NCBI RefSeq assembly: GCF_008638305.1
Contig: NZ_VTPZ01000002.1
Location: 124,001 to 188,000 of the forward strand
Direction of reading: 5' to 3'
Length of the DNA: 64,000 nucleotides
Source of the DNA: Pseudomonas profundi
GTDB lineage: Bacteria > Pseudomonadota > Gammaproteobacteria > Pseudomonadales > Pseudomonadaceae
The translations under genes and the position numbers were made by a program. The notes below the pieces were generated by a model that was not told where the DNA came from, did no database searches, and saw only the letters and a program-made list of their open reading frames with translations. Positions within the stretch are counted from its first letter, which is position 1. Each line of letters opens with the position of its first letter. This document shows positions 27,710-36,420 of the stretch, piece by piece.

Positions 27710-27942
27710 GGCCCGTCCTCCTTGACGTAAGCGGGCTACAGCCATGTGCCCGGAATGAACCGAAGCGGTTCGATACGGGAATTGTAGGTCAGCCATTCGT
27801 GATGGATCCGACCTTCCGTTGGGTTTGTGTGCGAGTTCTCGTTGGGATTCGGTCAGATGATCAATCTGTGCTTGGATGGACATTCTTTCTGTCTGGAGTC
27901 CTTTCTCCGTGTCTTTCTGACGATAGGACGCAGCGGATCAGG
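27710..27942 (-). other. Upstream region of the orphan prepilin gene
   Basis: The 233 bp between the prepilin start and the insertion sequence contain a small palindrome at 27757-27771 (GAACCG AAG CGGTTC). There is also an in-frame open extension to 27883 that I do not regard as coding. I could not identify a convincing promoter. The insertion sequence sits 233 nt upstream of the start codon and could have separated the gene from control sites. Confidence 0.35.
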
Positions 27943-27970
27943 TGAACTGACACCGGTTGTACGGACACCT
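27943..27970. repeat. Terminal inverted repeat of the IS3 element, 3' end of orfB side
   Basis: 28 nt, exactly complementary to 29173-29200. It is preceded by the AGG target duplication. The orfB stop codon lies 3 nt inside it. Confidence 0.95.
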
Positions 27971-27972
27971 GG

Positions 27973-28836
27973 TTAAGAGACAGCGTTTCGTTGCTCATAC
28001 TCGAATGGCGTCATGTAATCCAAGTAGGAGTGCCGGCGCTGTCGGTTGTAAAAAATCTCAATGTAATCGAATAAGCTTTGTCTAGCCTGCTCACGAGTCC
28101 GGTAGCGGTGGTGCCTCACGTGCTCAGTTTTCAAGGTGTGGAAGAAGCTCTCCATCGCTGCGTTATCCAGGCATTTCCCCTTGCGGCTCATGCTAGGCTC
28201 GATACCGTTTCTGGCTAGGATTGCTTGATACTGGCCAGTCCGGTACTGCACCCCTTGATCGGTGTGGATCAACAGTTCGCAAGGTTTGCCGCGTCGACCT
28301 AATGCCATTTCCAAGGCATCTGTTACTAGGCTTCGATTAGGACTTCCATTCATCGCCCAACCTACGATCATTCTCGAGTACAGGTCCATGAACACTGATA
28401 GATATAGCCATCCTTCAGCGGTGGAGATAAAAGTGATGTCACCCACCCAGCGTCGGTTTGGCCCAGATGCTGAGAAACGTCTGAGCAGTTTGTGTTCTGC
28501 AATGTGTTCAAAAGTCCGGCCTCCGCAAGAGCTCTGCCACACTTTGGCTTGAACTGTGACTAGCCCTGCCTGGCGCTTTAGCTTCGCAATCCGATTCACG
28601 CCAGCCTGTATGTCCTTGCTCAGCAACTCTCTGCGAATTCGGATAGGCCCATAGGTCTGGCGGCTCTGCCGATGAACCTCCTCGATCTGCTGCAAAAGCG
28701 CTCTGTTGGCCTTTAGCCGCGTAGATTCAGGTCGTGCTTGCCAAGCGTAGTAGCCGCTTCGCGATACGCACAGGGAGCGGCATAGGGTGCGCACTGGATA
28801 ATACTTCCTGTGATCCCGAATAAAGGCGTACTTCAC
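27973..28836 (-). CDS. IS3-family transposase OrfB (DDE catalytic part)
   Basis: 287-residue frame with the N-terminal HTH_21-like region (YPVRTLCRSLCVSRSGYYAW) and an integrase core. The DDE residues are visible in WVGDITFIS, HTDQGVQY and DNAAMESFFHTLKTE. Its start overlaps the orfA end by 4 nt. Translation most likely arises by -1 slippage in orfA at A AAA AAG (28866-28872), making a fused OrfAB transposase. The local GTG at 28836 is probably not the main start. Confidence 0.95.
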   Translation of the reverse strand: MKYAFIRDHRKYYPVRTLCRSLCVSRSGYYAWQARPESTRLKANRALLQQIEEVHRQSRQTYGPIRIRRELLSKDIQAGVNRIAKLKRQAGLVTVQAKVWQSSCGGRTFEHIAEHKLLRRFSASGPNRRWVGDITFISTAEGWLYLSVFMDLYSRMIVGWAMNGSPNRSLVTDALEMALGRRGKPCELLIHTDQGVQYRTGQYQAILARNGIEPSMSRKGKCLDNAAMESFFHTLKTEHVRHHRYRTREQARQSLFDYIEIFYNRQRRHSYLDYMTPFEYEQRNAVS

Positions 28837-29135
28837 ACAAGGCTCTTGGCAAAGTACGCCGCGGCCTTTTTTAAGATTTCGTTCTCCTGCTTCAAGCGTT
28901 CATTCTCGCGCTTGAGCTTGGCGAGCTCACCCTCCTGGCCAGCGGGTCGCCCCGCCCCTGGAAACGCATCATCCGACTTCGTTTCCAGCTCACTTTTCCA
29001 CTTGTAGAGCTGGTTCACCCGGACGCCCAGTTCACGAGCTAGCTGGGTGCAGTGCTTGTTGGAATCCGACATCTGACGGACAGCTTCGCGCTTGAACTCA
29101 GGGGTGAAGCTGCGATAGTTGCGTTCGGTTGTCAT
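28833..29135 (-). CDS. IS3-family transposase OrfA
   Basis: 100-residue DNA-binding subunit with a helix-turn-helix (REAVRQMSDSN through LARELGVRVNQLYKWKSE) and a C-terminal leucine zipper (LAKLKRENERLKQENEILKK). The codons TTA AAA AAG near the end present the heptamer A AAA AAG in the correct phase. A ribosome slipping -1 there reads into OrfB. AGGTGGACC-type sequence precedes the ATG. Confidence 0.95.
   Translation of the reverse strand: MTTERNYRSFTPEFKREAVRQMSDSNKHCTQLARELGVRVNQLYKWKSELETKSDDAFPGAGRPAGQEGELAKLKRENERLKQENEILKKAAAYFAKSLV
28866..28872 (-). promoter_or_regulatory. A6G programmed -1 frameshift site
   Basis: A AAA AAG on the minus strand, phased with orfA codons as XXXYYYZ requires. 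Reading -1 from it gives GGC CGC GGC GTA and continues directly into the OrfB frame. This is the usual way IS3 elements make OrfAB. Confidence 0.85.
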
Positions 29136-29172
29136 GGTCCACCTCCCATACTCTGGGTATAGTCACTTTTGA

Positions 29173-29200
29173 GGTGTCCGTACAACCGGTGTCAGTTCAA
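29173..29200. repeat. Terminal inverted repeat of the IS3 element, orfA promoter side
   Basis: 28 nt, exactly complementary to 27943-27970 and followed by the AGG target duplication. The orfA promoter would be expected between here and 29135. Confidence 0.95.
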
Positions 29201-29280
29201 GGCAACAGCATTTCTCCCCCTTTCCGATCAGAGTACTCTGTGACTGGATCCGAATAAAAAGCATGTCCCGAGGCGTACCC

Positions 29281-30033
29281 ATGCAAGCTCTACAATCTCC
29301 CAATATCTTCTTCCGCCGCGTAATTTTTGATGTGACCGCCACCGAATGCCAGGTGGCAATGGAAGATGAGCATCACTACTTTGTACTCAATATAGGGCAT
29401 GACGGCGAGCGCATAACCTCGGTCACCAGCACCGCACGTCGCACTCCATGGACCATCTGTCCACAGGCCGCGGCCAAGCTGCAGGAGTTCGTCGGCCAAC
29501 CACTGCGTCAACGCATCGCTGTCAACCTGTCGGATATTGACGGCAAACAGCAATGCACCCACCAGTACGACCTGTTGATGGTCGCGCTCTCACAGGCGCT
29601 ACGCCCAGGGCGACGCGAATATGTAGTGAGAGTGATTGGTGCCATGCACGAACACCGTCACGCGCAGCTGTGGCTCGATGGCGAGCAGCTGCTGGACTGG
29701 CGACTGCGTGGCACGCTTATCGACAGCAAGGACCAGTTTGACCAAAAAGACCTGCGCAGCATATTCCCCTGGGCAGAAGAGGAACTCGACGACCGGTTGC
29801 TCGAAGCGCTATACGTTCAACGACGCGCGGTCATGGTCGCTGCGAGCAAGGGCATCGATCTGGATCAGATCCGGGATGCGGGCCAGGTGCTGAAGGCACG
29901 CTCCGGGGCCTGTTTTGTGTTTCAGCCTGAGCGGGCTGCCAGTGCAGTGCGTGTGATTGGTAGCACGCGGGATGATGTGCATCAGGCGGCGGATTTGTTG
30001 GTGGGGTGGGGCGAACCGGCGGGAACGATCTAA
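29281..30033 (+). CDS. DUF2889 domain protein
   Basis: About 250 residues, no signal peptide or membrane segment, so cytoplasmic. The pattern FRRVIFDVTATECQVAMEDE, HHYFVLNIGHDGERITSV, RTPWTICPQAAAKLQEFVG and DRLLEALYVQRRAVM fits the DUF2889 family, whose function is not established. Start 29281 has GAGG 7 nt upstream; the ATG at 29263 would add six residues. It stands between the IS element and the minor-pilin operon with a 140-bp gap to the latter. The gap gives no sign of a shared role. Confidence 0.75.
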   Translation: MQALQSPNIFFRRVIFDVTATECQVAMEDEHHYFVLNIGHDGERITSVTSTARRTPWTICPQAAAKLQEFVGQPLRQRIAVNLSDIDGKQQCTHQYDLLMVALSQALRPGRREYVVRVIGAMHEHRHAQLWLDGEQLLDWRLRGTLIDSKDQFDQKDLRSIFPWAEEELDDRLLEALYVQRRAVMVAASKGIDLDQIRDAGQVLKARSGACFVFQPERAASAVRVIGSTRDDVHQAADLLVGWGEPAGTI

Positions 30034-30173
30034 ATATTCGCAAGACTTCCGCCCCAGCATATCCAAGTCGAATAAAGCTGCTGGTCAACCTGGATTTACC
30101 GTCTGTCTGCTTAAAAGGGTAATCAGCGCTGGTACTGGCTAGGATGGCATCGATGAAAAATGGAGATTTTGCT

Positions 30174-30632
30174 ATGGATCGCATACGGGGTTTCACCCTG
30201 CTTGAGTTGATGATTACCCTGGTGATCGCAGCCGTAATTTTGGGTTTGGCTGTGCCTTCCTTTCAAAACACTATTTCCCGGAACGCGGTCAAGGCAACGA
30301 CCAGAGATCTTGTCTCCACCCTGAATACCGCCCGAATGCAATCGATGAGCAGCCGAGCACCGGTAACGGTGAAGCCGGCCGCTGGCGGGTGGGCTGATGG
30401 CTGGGAGCTCGTGTATTCGTCCTCGGTCGAACCTGACCGCACCTTCGAGCCGTCCCGCAAAGCTAAAGTCATATCAGCTGCCAACAGTTTGCTATTCCGA
30501 GCTGAAGGCGGGTTAACGGGCGCCGCTAACACTCTGTTTGTATGCCACGCCGATTCAAGTATCCCCGGGCGGAAGATCACAGTGTCGTTTCTCGGCAAAG
30601 TGACCACCGCTATCGACAGTTCAAAGTGTTGA
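30174..30632 (+). CDS. fimU: Minor pilin FimU/FimT-like prepilin
   Basis: First gene of the canonical minor-pilin operon. The 152-residue precursor has leader MDRIRG cleaved before FTLLELMITLVIAAVILGL with Glu at +5, then the GspH/FimT pattern STLNTARMQSMSSRAPVTVKP and a C-terminal Cys. Minor pilins of this class sit in the priming/tip complex of the type IV pilus. Start 30174 has GGAG 8 nt upstream; ATG at 30153 would give a longer leader. The symbol follows the fimU-pilV-pilW-pilX-pilY1-pilE order. Confidence 0.87.
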   Translation: MDRIRGFTLLELMITLVIAAVILGLAVPSFQNTISRNAVKATTRDLVSTLNTARMQSMSSRAPVTVKPAAGGWADGWELVYSSSVEPDRTFEPSRKAKVISAANSLLFRAEGGLTGAANTLFVCHADSSIPGRKITVSFLGKVTTAIDSSKC

Positions 30633-30634
30633 AT

Positions 30635-31138
30635 ATGAAAAAGCCTTCAATGATTACCTCGCAACGAGGGATTTCGATGCTCGAAGTGCTCATTGCGCTG
30701 CTGGTCTTATCAATCGGTGCACTGGGGTTCGCCGCTATTCAGTTGGTAGCCATGCAGCATGCGGAAGATGCGAACTACCGAAGTTACGCAATGCTTATTG
30801 CGCAAGACGCGGTCGAACGTATACAGAGCAATCCGGACGATGTCGAAAGCTATCTGAGCGCAACCCCTCCTAGCCCGCCGGCCACTGCTCCGAATCAAGC
30901 GTGCACAAAATGCGCAGCAACTGACGACATGGCCCAGTTAGCATGGTCTGCGAGTCAAAGCTTACCTAACGGGCGAATCAAGATAGACGAATGCGACTTC
31001 AACGGAATGTACTGCGTCGTGCTCAACTGGGGAGACAAGGCTGAGGATGGCGCCAAGAACATCGACGCATGCATGACCGGTGCTGGAATCAACTCATCTA
31101 TGGATTCCAATTGTCTCGTAATGGAGTTTAGTCGATGA
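30635..31138 (+). CDS. pilV: Minor pilin PilV-like prepilin
   Basis: 167-residue precursor with leader MKKPSMITSQRG cleaved before ISMLEVLIALLVLSIGALG, Glu at +5. The mature part has the PilV pattern (QHAEDANYRSYAMLIAQDAVERI), six cysteines, and the paired CTKC near residue 88. PilV belongs to the tip-priming subcomplex with PilW, PilX and PilY1. It starts 2 nt after fimU and overlaps pilW by 4 nt. A longer frame to 30542 lies inside fimU and is not credible. Confidence 0.9.
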   Translation: MKKPSMITSQRGISMLEVLIALLVLSIGALGFAAIQLVAMQHAEDANYRSYAMLIAQDAVERIQSNPDDVESYLSATPPSPPATAPNQACTKCAATDDMAQLAWSASQSLPNGRIKIDECDFNGMYCVVLNWGDKAEDGAKNIDACMTGAGINSSMDSNCLVMEFSR

Positions 31139-31932
31139 GAAATTCCCAGTTAGGTATCAGCCTAATCGAGCTGATGATTGCGTTGTTGCTAGGTCTTGTG
31201 TTGAGTCTGGCGGCCGTACAGTTACTGTTAACCAATCAAAGGACCTTCTCTCTCCAGGATGCCGTTACCAGCCTGAATGAAGACGGCCAGATGGCACTCA
31301 GATATATAGCGGCCGATATTCGTAATGCTGGACGAGCCGGTGGCGATATCGGGTTCACACAACCCGTCATCCTGAATTTGTCTGTAGAGAACGATGAGAG
31401 TGAGCTAGTCAACTTTTCCGCTGCAGATGGGGCAAGTGGGGGGAATGATACTCTTGCGGTGAGTTATCTAGGCTTGTCAGCTTGCCAGGGCGCGGATCTT
31501 ACCCAAGGGGGCGCCCAACCGGAAGGAGCCATCGTAGTAAATAGATACTACGTGGAGAACGGCGCGTTGCGTTGTGCCAGCTTGCGCAAACTGGGGCCGG
31601 CGTCAGGTTATGAGCTCTTGTCTCCCGAATCCGTTGAGCTGTTGCCCGGTGTCGAAAGTTTTCAGGTTCTGTATGGCTTGGACGACGAGAAAGATGGAGA
31701 TATGGGCACAAAACGTTTTGTGACCGCAGGAGCCCTCGGAGCGGACTCGGTGGTTACATCAATCCGCATCGCACTTTTGATCCGAAGCAATGATAGCACC
31801 CTCCCGGTTCCGTCAGGGAGTCAGACGCTCAATGTGCTAGATGAAACTGTCACGAGCCCAGGCGATCGTGCGATCCGTCGCGTTTTTACTACCACGACTA
31901 ACTTGCGTAATGTCTATTGGGAGAGCATCTGA
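31135..31932 (+). CDS. pilW: Minor pilin PilW-like prepilin
   Basis: 265-residue precursor with leader MRNSQLG cleaved before ISLIELMIALLLGLVLSLA, Glu at +5. It shows the PilW features QMALRYIAADIRNAGRAGG and a large beta-rich C-domain. It belongs to the tip complex with PilV and PilX. It overlaps pilV by 4 nt and pilX by 1 nt, indicating coupled translation. The composition here is more AT-rich than the surrounding chromosome. Confidence 0.92.
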   Translation: MRNSQLGISLIELMIALLLGLVLSLAAVQLLLTNQRTFSLQDAVTSLNEDGQMALRYIAADIRNAGRAGGDIGFTQPVILNLSVENDESELVNFSAADGASGGNDTLAVSYLGLSACQGADLTQGGAQPEGAIVVNRYYVENGALRCASLRKLGPASGYELLSPESVELLPGVESFQVLYGLDDEKDGDMGTKRFVTAGALGADSVVTSIRIALLIRSNDSTLPVPSGSQTLNVLDETVTSPGDRAIRRVFTTTTNLRNVYWESI

Positions 31933-32450
31933 TGTCCAAAGTTTTTACGGATGGTCAGCAGCGGGGCTCCGCACTTATCGTCTCATTAGTTATTTTGCTT
32001 ATGGTTTCAGTGCTGGGCTTGTCCGCAATGCGAGCCAGTATCTTTTCGACCAAGGTGTCTACAGGTGTTCAGGCAGACACTATGACGTTTGATGCTGCCG
32101 AATCAGCCATCTCCTTGACCTTTCAGAAGCTCGAAGAGTTGACGAACAAGCAATTGTCGACGGCGGTGCTCAATGGAAAGTCCATGCAGGCCTGCGTTAA
32201 TTCTGATGGAATCTTGAAGAATGAGGCCTGTGCAGAGTCAGATCATATGGACTCCCGCCAGTTGTTGCGAGCCGGCAGCTACATTACACATCTGAAAAAT
32301 CGCTGTCGTATGGTTTCAGGGAGCGACATCGAATCATATCGTGACTACGTAATTGATGTCCTTGGGGAAAGTGAAATGCCATCCTACGATATTGAAGATA
32401 ACCACTTGCAAGAAGCTCTGAAATTCGGGCTGGATTGTATCGAAATTTAA
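31932..32450 (+). CDS. pilX: Minor pilin PilX-like prepilin
   Basis: 172-residue precursor with leader ending QQRG before SALIVSLVILLMVSVLGLS. It lacks Glu at +5, as PilX and GspK proteins do. The body has DAAESAISLTFQKLEEL and four cysteines in the C-half. PilX helps cap the pilus tip together with PilY1. The ATG overlaps the pilW stop by one base. Family length is normal. Confidence 0.9.
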   Translation: MSKVFTDGQQRGSALIVSLVILLMVSVLGLSAMRASIFSTKVSTGVQADTMTFDAAESAISLTFQKLEELTNKQLSTAVLNGKSMQACVNSDGILKNEACAESDHMDSRQLLRAGSYITHLKNRCRMVSGSDIESYRDYVIDVLGESEMPSYDIEDNHLQEALKFGLDCIEI

Positions 32451-32466
32451 TCGCGAGGTTCTAAAC

Positions 32467-35400
32467 ATGGAAGCTCTGGCCCGTATATTGACAGCAGCTG
32501 TGCTTACGCTTGGCACTATGGTCGCTCCGTCCACTTCATTAGCAGAGGACGTAGAAATTTACTACTCGGATGTTCTTTCCGACGACTCAGTTAATAAGAA
32601 TGTTGCCAATGTTCTAATCATGCTTGATACCTCCGGCTCCATGCGGAACTGTCAAACAGGCAGTGGCGCAACATGGTGTGATGATCGACCAAATCGGCGG
32701 ATCAATATTCTGCATGATGTGATGGAAAATATTCTTGATGATGCAGCCGAAAATATAAATATAGGATTAGGGCGGTTCGACGGAGACAGCGGTGGAAGAA
32801 TAATTCTCCCGGTAATGCCAGTTAATGAAAAAACCCGACCCCACTTTGATCAAGCTTTGGATGATATAAACCCTCGTCGTAATTCCGAGCAAAAGGGTGA
32901 TGTAATGCCTCGTGGAGGTACGCCCACTTCGCTTGCGTTTGATGAAATGGCAAAGTATATGCTTGGTAAGAAAAATGATGTTTATTACGACAATGACGGC
33001 GGGCAGTACTGTGTTGAGGACGAGTTCGAGGAGCAGTGTACAACTGATATTGAGTACTCTGATGGCGTGCCTGTTGATTATTGTGATGAGGCAACGCCTG
33101 GATGCAGTGTAAACCTAGTATCGGAGCGCCTTGCTCCGGGTGCTACATGTGACCCCGATGCGGATAATTGCGAGATCCAGTATGATCCGCCGGTAAGCCG
33201 TTTTTTCTGGGAGTCACCCGCTTGCTCGCCTAAAGGCCCTTTATGCTTACAGTCGAACTGGTATCTGGGGGTCACGTATCAAGTCGGGCATTACTATCAA
33301 CAGACACGAACTTACTCGCAGAGCGAGGTCGCAAACGAAGTTACCTCATGCGAAATGGTAAAAACTGGCAAATGTGCCAAGTTTGCGCAAATTGAATCTG
33401 GTTCTAATTATGTGTCCCCGATAGTTGAGGCTAACCAGTGCGAAAGCAATCATGTAATTCTTTTTACTGATGGAGAGCCTTCAGGAGACGATCCCAGGTC
33501 TGTAGATTTGGTATCGTGCAATAATAACTCCTATAGCTGTCAGGTCAATATTGCGAAGCTTCTGGATCGCGATAGTAATGCGGTAAAGAGAGCAATAAAG
33601 ACGCATAATATTGGTCTTCATATGAGTGCGTCCACTTTGGAGAATATGCAAAAAGTCTCTGGTGCCGGGGGCGGAAGTACTTATAATTCCGATAACGCAG
33701 AAAGCTTGTTGTTGGCCTTCAAAAAAACCTTAGATCTGATCGCCGATGAAGCCAATACAATGGTCTCTCCGGGCGTAGCGGTGAGCCAGAGCGAGCGATT
33801 CCAGCACTTGGACGAGATGTACTATGCATTGTTTAAGCCTATCCAGAGCAGTTATTGGCAAGGCAATCTCAAGAGATACAAAGTCAGTATCGATAAGGAA
33901 GGGGAGTCATCTGTCCTGGATGCGCAGGGCCGCAATGCGTTAGATGATACAGGCGCATTTTCATCTGGTTCTCGCAGCTGGTGGGGTGCAGAAAACGATG
34001 GAGCGGATGTGCTAAAAGGCGGTGCGAGGGGAAGGCTGGCTTCCTCTTCCCGCCGTCTGTTTTACTCTCCATCTCCGGGCGGAACACTGAAGCGTTTTAA
34101 CTTGAGTGACCTCACCAACGCTGAGTTGTTGTTGCCTGCCGAAGCGACTGATGCAGTGCGCCAAAACGTAGCTAATGAATTGTTGAACATGTGGGGCGAT
34201 CCGCTGCACAGCCAGCCGATCATGGTCAATTATGGCGGGACTACGGTTGGTGAAAACTTCATTGAGGACAATACTGTTTTTGTGTCTACCAATGCTGGCA
34301 TGCTCCACGCGATAGACACGAAAACTGGTGACGAAAAATTCGCTTTTATGCCTTACGAATTTATTTCTCAGGCATCTAGTTTTACCGTTAATCGCTTGCC
34401 GTTGAAAGCTGGAAATAAACGGCAGACTTATGGTCTTGACGGTACGTGGACAGCTTGGCGTCAGCGCGGTGCCACGGTTGAGTCGGCACCTTCCCAAGTA
34501 ATGCTGTACGGCGGTATGCGTAGGGGAGGTAATAGTTACTTTGGACTGGATGTTACTAACGTGACAACACCTGTCCTAAAGTGGCAGATTACTGGCGGAA
34601 CGGGAGATTACAAAGATCTTGGCCAGACGTGGTCTACACCTAAAGTCGCTCGCTTCCCCACCGCAGACGGCGGCAGTATTCCGGTCGTGATATTCGGAGG
34701 CGGCTATAGCCCCGACGATCACGACGAGCATAAATCTCGGCAAAACCAGGATGCCAAAGGCAATGCCATCTACGTTGTCAATGCTAACTCTGGGGAGCTG
34801 GTGTGGTCCGCCGGTGGTCGGAGCGGCAATGTTATGACCCACGTTAACGAAATGACCCATTCGATAACGGGTAGCTTGGCAGTTGCAGACTTGAACTCAG
34901 ATGGTGTGGTGGACCACCTTTATTACGCTGATCTCGGCGGTCAAATTTTCCGTGCAGATATCGATAGTTCCAAAGAGTTAGCCCACAAGGTTGTGAAGCT
35001 GGCTAATCTGGGTGGTAGCGGTGCGGACCATCGTCGCTTCTATGAACAGCCAACCGTTGCTTTTGTGTCGAATGGTAATAACCCTTCCCTGTTCATCGCT
35101 GTCGCCTCGGGCTATCGTGCTCATCCTTTGAGTACCGTCAGCAAGGAAGCACTTTTCGTGTTGCGTGATCACCAGCCCTTTGGTGGTACTGCGCGTACCG
35201 CAGCCGGGATTGCCGACTTTAGCGATATAACGTCGGGGACACTGCCTGACTCTACCAAGCGGGGATGGTTCTACTATTTAGAGCACACGGAGGGTGAGAA
35301 GGCATTATCCTCTCCGGTGGTTTTTGATAACACGATATTGTTCACTACGTATTCCCCTAATGTAGAGACTGAAGGTGAACGTGATCCTTGTTCGGTTAAC

Positions 35401-35694
35401 TATGGTGCTGCGTTTATTCACCGGGTTGATTTGTTAACGGGCGAGCCTGCTAAGCGTGATGATGAGGAAGCGCCAAGCCGTCGTCAAAGGCTCGGTCAAA
35501 CAGGGTTGCCTCCTCGTCCGACTGTTTTGCTGGGCGAAGATGGCAGGACAGCAGTTCTTGTTGGCAGCGAGCCGATCGGCGGAACGAAATCAAGCCTCCT
35601 CGACAAGCTGCGCAAAGGCCGGTGGATGCAACTGACACCTTCTGCAGCCGGTGCGATCAAGCTGCCTGCCGACGCTGAAGACGACACTCCCTAA
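32467..35694 (+). CDS. pilY1: Pilus tip adhesin/assembly protein PilY1
   Basis: Secreted 1075-residue pilus-tip protein. It has a signal peptide (about residues 1-26), then a von Willebrand A-like domain with MIDAS D54-T-S56-G-S58. A Cys-rich insert from about residue 182 to 358 carries 13 cysteines, and the vWA domain resumes at [14 protein letters not shown]. The C-terminal PilY1 beta-propeller (about 600 onward) holds a calcium loop D808-x-N810-x-D812-x-V814-x-D816, equivalent to the regulatory site of P. aeruginosa PilY1. GAGG precedes the ATG, 16 nt after pilX. The 5' half is clearly AT-rich relative to the flanks. No pilY2-like gene follows. Confidence 0.93.
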   Translation: MEALARILTAAVLTLGTMVAPSTSLAEDVEIYYSDVLSDDSVNKNVANVLIMLDTSGSMRNCQTGSGATWCDDRPNRRINILHDVMENILDDAAENINIGLGRFDGDSGGRIILPVMPVNEKTRPHFDQALDDINPRRNSEQKGDVMPRGGTPTSLAFDEMAKYMLGKKNDVYYDNDGGQYCVEDEFEEQCTTDIEYSDGVPVDYCDEATPGCSVNLVSERLAPGATCDPDADNCEIQYDPPVSRFFWESPACSPKGPLCLQSNWYLGVTYQVGHYYQQTRTYSQSEVANEVTSCEMVKTGKCAKFAQIESGSNYVSPIVEANQCESNHVILFTDGEPSGDDPRSVDLVSCNNNSYSCQVNIAKLLDRDSNAVKRAIKTHNIGLHMSASTLENMQKVSGAGGGSTYNSDNAESLLLAFKKTLDLIADEANTMVSPGVAVSQSERFQHLDEMYYALFKPIQSSYWQGNLKRYKVSIDKEGESSVLDAQGRNALDDTGAFSSGSRSWWGAENDGADVLKGGARGRLASSSRRLFYSPSPGGTLKRFNLSDLTNAELLLPAEATDAVRQNVANELLNMWGDPLHSQPIMVNYGGTTVGENFIEDNTVFVSTNAGMLHAIDTKTGDEKFAFMPYEFISQASSFTVNRLPLKAGNKRQTYGLDGTWTAWRQRGATVESAPSQVMLYGGMRRGGNSYFGLDVTNVTTPVLKWQITGGTGDYKDLGQTWSTPKVARFPTADGGSIPVVIFGGGYSPDDHDEHKSRQNQDAKGNAIYVVNANSGELVWSAGGRSGNVMTHVNEMTHSITGSLAVADLNSDGVVDHLYYADLGGQIFRADIDSSKELAHKVVKLANLGGSGADHRRFYEQPTVAFVSNGNNPSLFIAVASGYRAHPLSTVSKEALFVLRDHQPFGGTARTAAGIADFSDITSGTLPDSTKRGWFYYLEHTEGEKALSSPVVFDNTILFTTYSPNVETEGERDPCSVNYGAAFIHRVDLLTGEPAKRDDEEAPSRRQRLGQTGLPPRPTVLLGEDGRTAVLVGSEPIGGTKSSLLDKLRKGRWMQLTPSAAGAIKLPADAEDDTP

Positions 35695-35705
35695 GGAGGT
35701 TGACG

Positions 35706-36098
35706 GTGAATATGGAAAAGCAACCTGACAGTCAAAGGGGCTTCACACTGATCGAGCTGATGATAGTGGTAGTGATCATCGGCATCTTAGCCGCAATTGC
35801 GTACCCCTCGTATACCAGATTCATTCAAAAGAGCAGGCAGGCTGAGGTTCAGGGGCAAATCATGGACTTCGCTAGCCAGCTGGAGGCTTTCAGGTCCAAG
35901 AACCTTGAGTATCCGGCCAACGAAACCGCGGCTAAGCCGTTAGGGGGTGAGTTGTATTCCAATGCGCTTTTCAACACGGTTTATGCGAGGAGTGATCGGC
36001 ATGCATTTACCATTACATCCAGCCCAAAGGGAATGATGTCGGGCACTGATACCATGAAGTTCGATAGTAAAACCGGACAATCCTGGGATAGCCCGTAA
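35706..36098 (+). CDS. pilE: Minor pilin PilE-like prepilin
   Basis: Last gene of the operon. The 130-residue precursor has leader [12 protein letters not shown] cleaved before [20 protein letters not shown] with Glu at +5, followed by [20 protein letters not shown], the standard type IVa core. The start is set by the strong TAAGGAGGT at 35692-35700: GTG 35706 has ideal spacing, while ATG 35712 is too far. A terminator follows at 36111. Confidence 0.9.
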   Translation: MNMEKQPDSQRGFTLIELMIVVVIIGILAAIAYPSYTRFIQKSRQAEVQGQIMDFASQLEAFRSKNLEYPANETAAKPLGGELYSNALFNTVYARSDRHAFTITSSPKGMMSGTDTMKFDSKTGQSWDSP

Positions 36099-36110
36099 GC
36101 GCGTTATCAG

Positions 36111-36155
36111 AAACGGCAGCCTCGGGGCTGCTGTTTCGCTTTCTGTTTATTTTTC
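36111..36155 (+). terminator. Terminator of the minor-pilin operon
   Basis: AAACGGCAGCC pairs with GGCTGCTGTTT (one G-T pair) around a short loop at 36111-36136. A T-rich tract runs to 36155. It lies 12 nt after the pilE stop. Confidence 0.7.
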
Positions 36156-36420
36156 TCTGTTAGTTAGCCGGGGCAGCTGAATCGTTCTCAATCCCTTCGG
36201 TGAGCATGGTAATACTGCATCTGTAGCTGTCACGCATTGTGGCGATGGATGGCTACGGCTAGAGCAACTGCCTCTTTGCAATTTAATTTCCACGCATTCA
36301 TTGACGCACCTCCTGATCCCCAAGCATTCACCGCGCCAATCCACCCCCTCCGCATTGGCGCTATCGCCCCCGCTTGGATAGTCTCAAGTCACAACAAAAC
36401 CAAGCCAGAGTGCTTACGCC
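36156..36420. other. Intergenic region before the serine hydrolase
   Basis: 265 bp without a supported gene. The short open frame at 36237-36428 looks random in composition. No repeat or clear promoter could be recognised; a promoter for the hydrolase is expected in the last 100 bp. Confidence 0.4.

Larger units (their letters stand above)
27943..29200 (-). mobile_element. Complete IS3-family insertion sequence, 1258 bp
   Basis: The ends are perfect 28-bp inverted repeats (27943-27970 and 29173-29200) beginning TGAACTGACACCGGTTGTAC and ending with the complementary sequence. The element therefore starts TG and ends CA. AGG flanks both sides (27940-27942 and 29201-29203), a 3-bp target duplication. 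Two overlapping reading frames on the minus strand encode OrfA and OrfB joined by a probable -1 frameshift. It sits between the orphan prepilin gene and the DUF2889 gene without interrupting a recognisable reading frame. Intact ends and frames suggest a recent insertion. Confidence 0.96.

Noticed and set aside
27710..27883. N-terminal extension of the orphan prepilin
   Set aside because: A prepilin leader must be directly before the hydrophobic helix; ATG 27709 has a good ribosome site.
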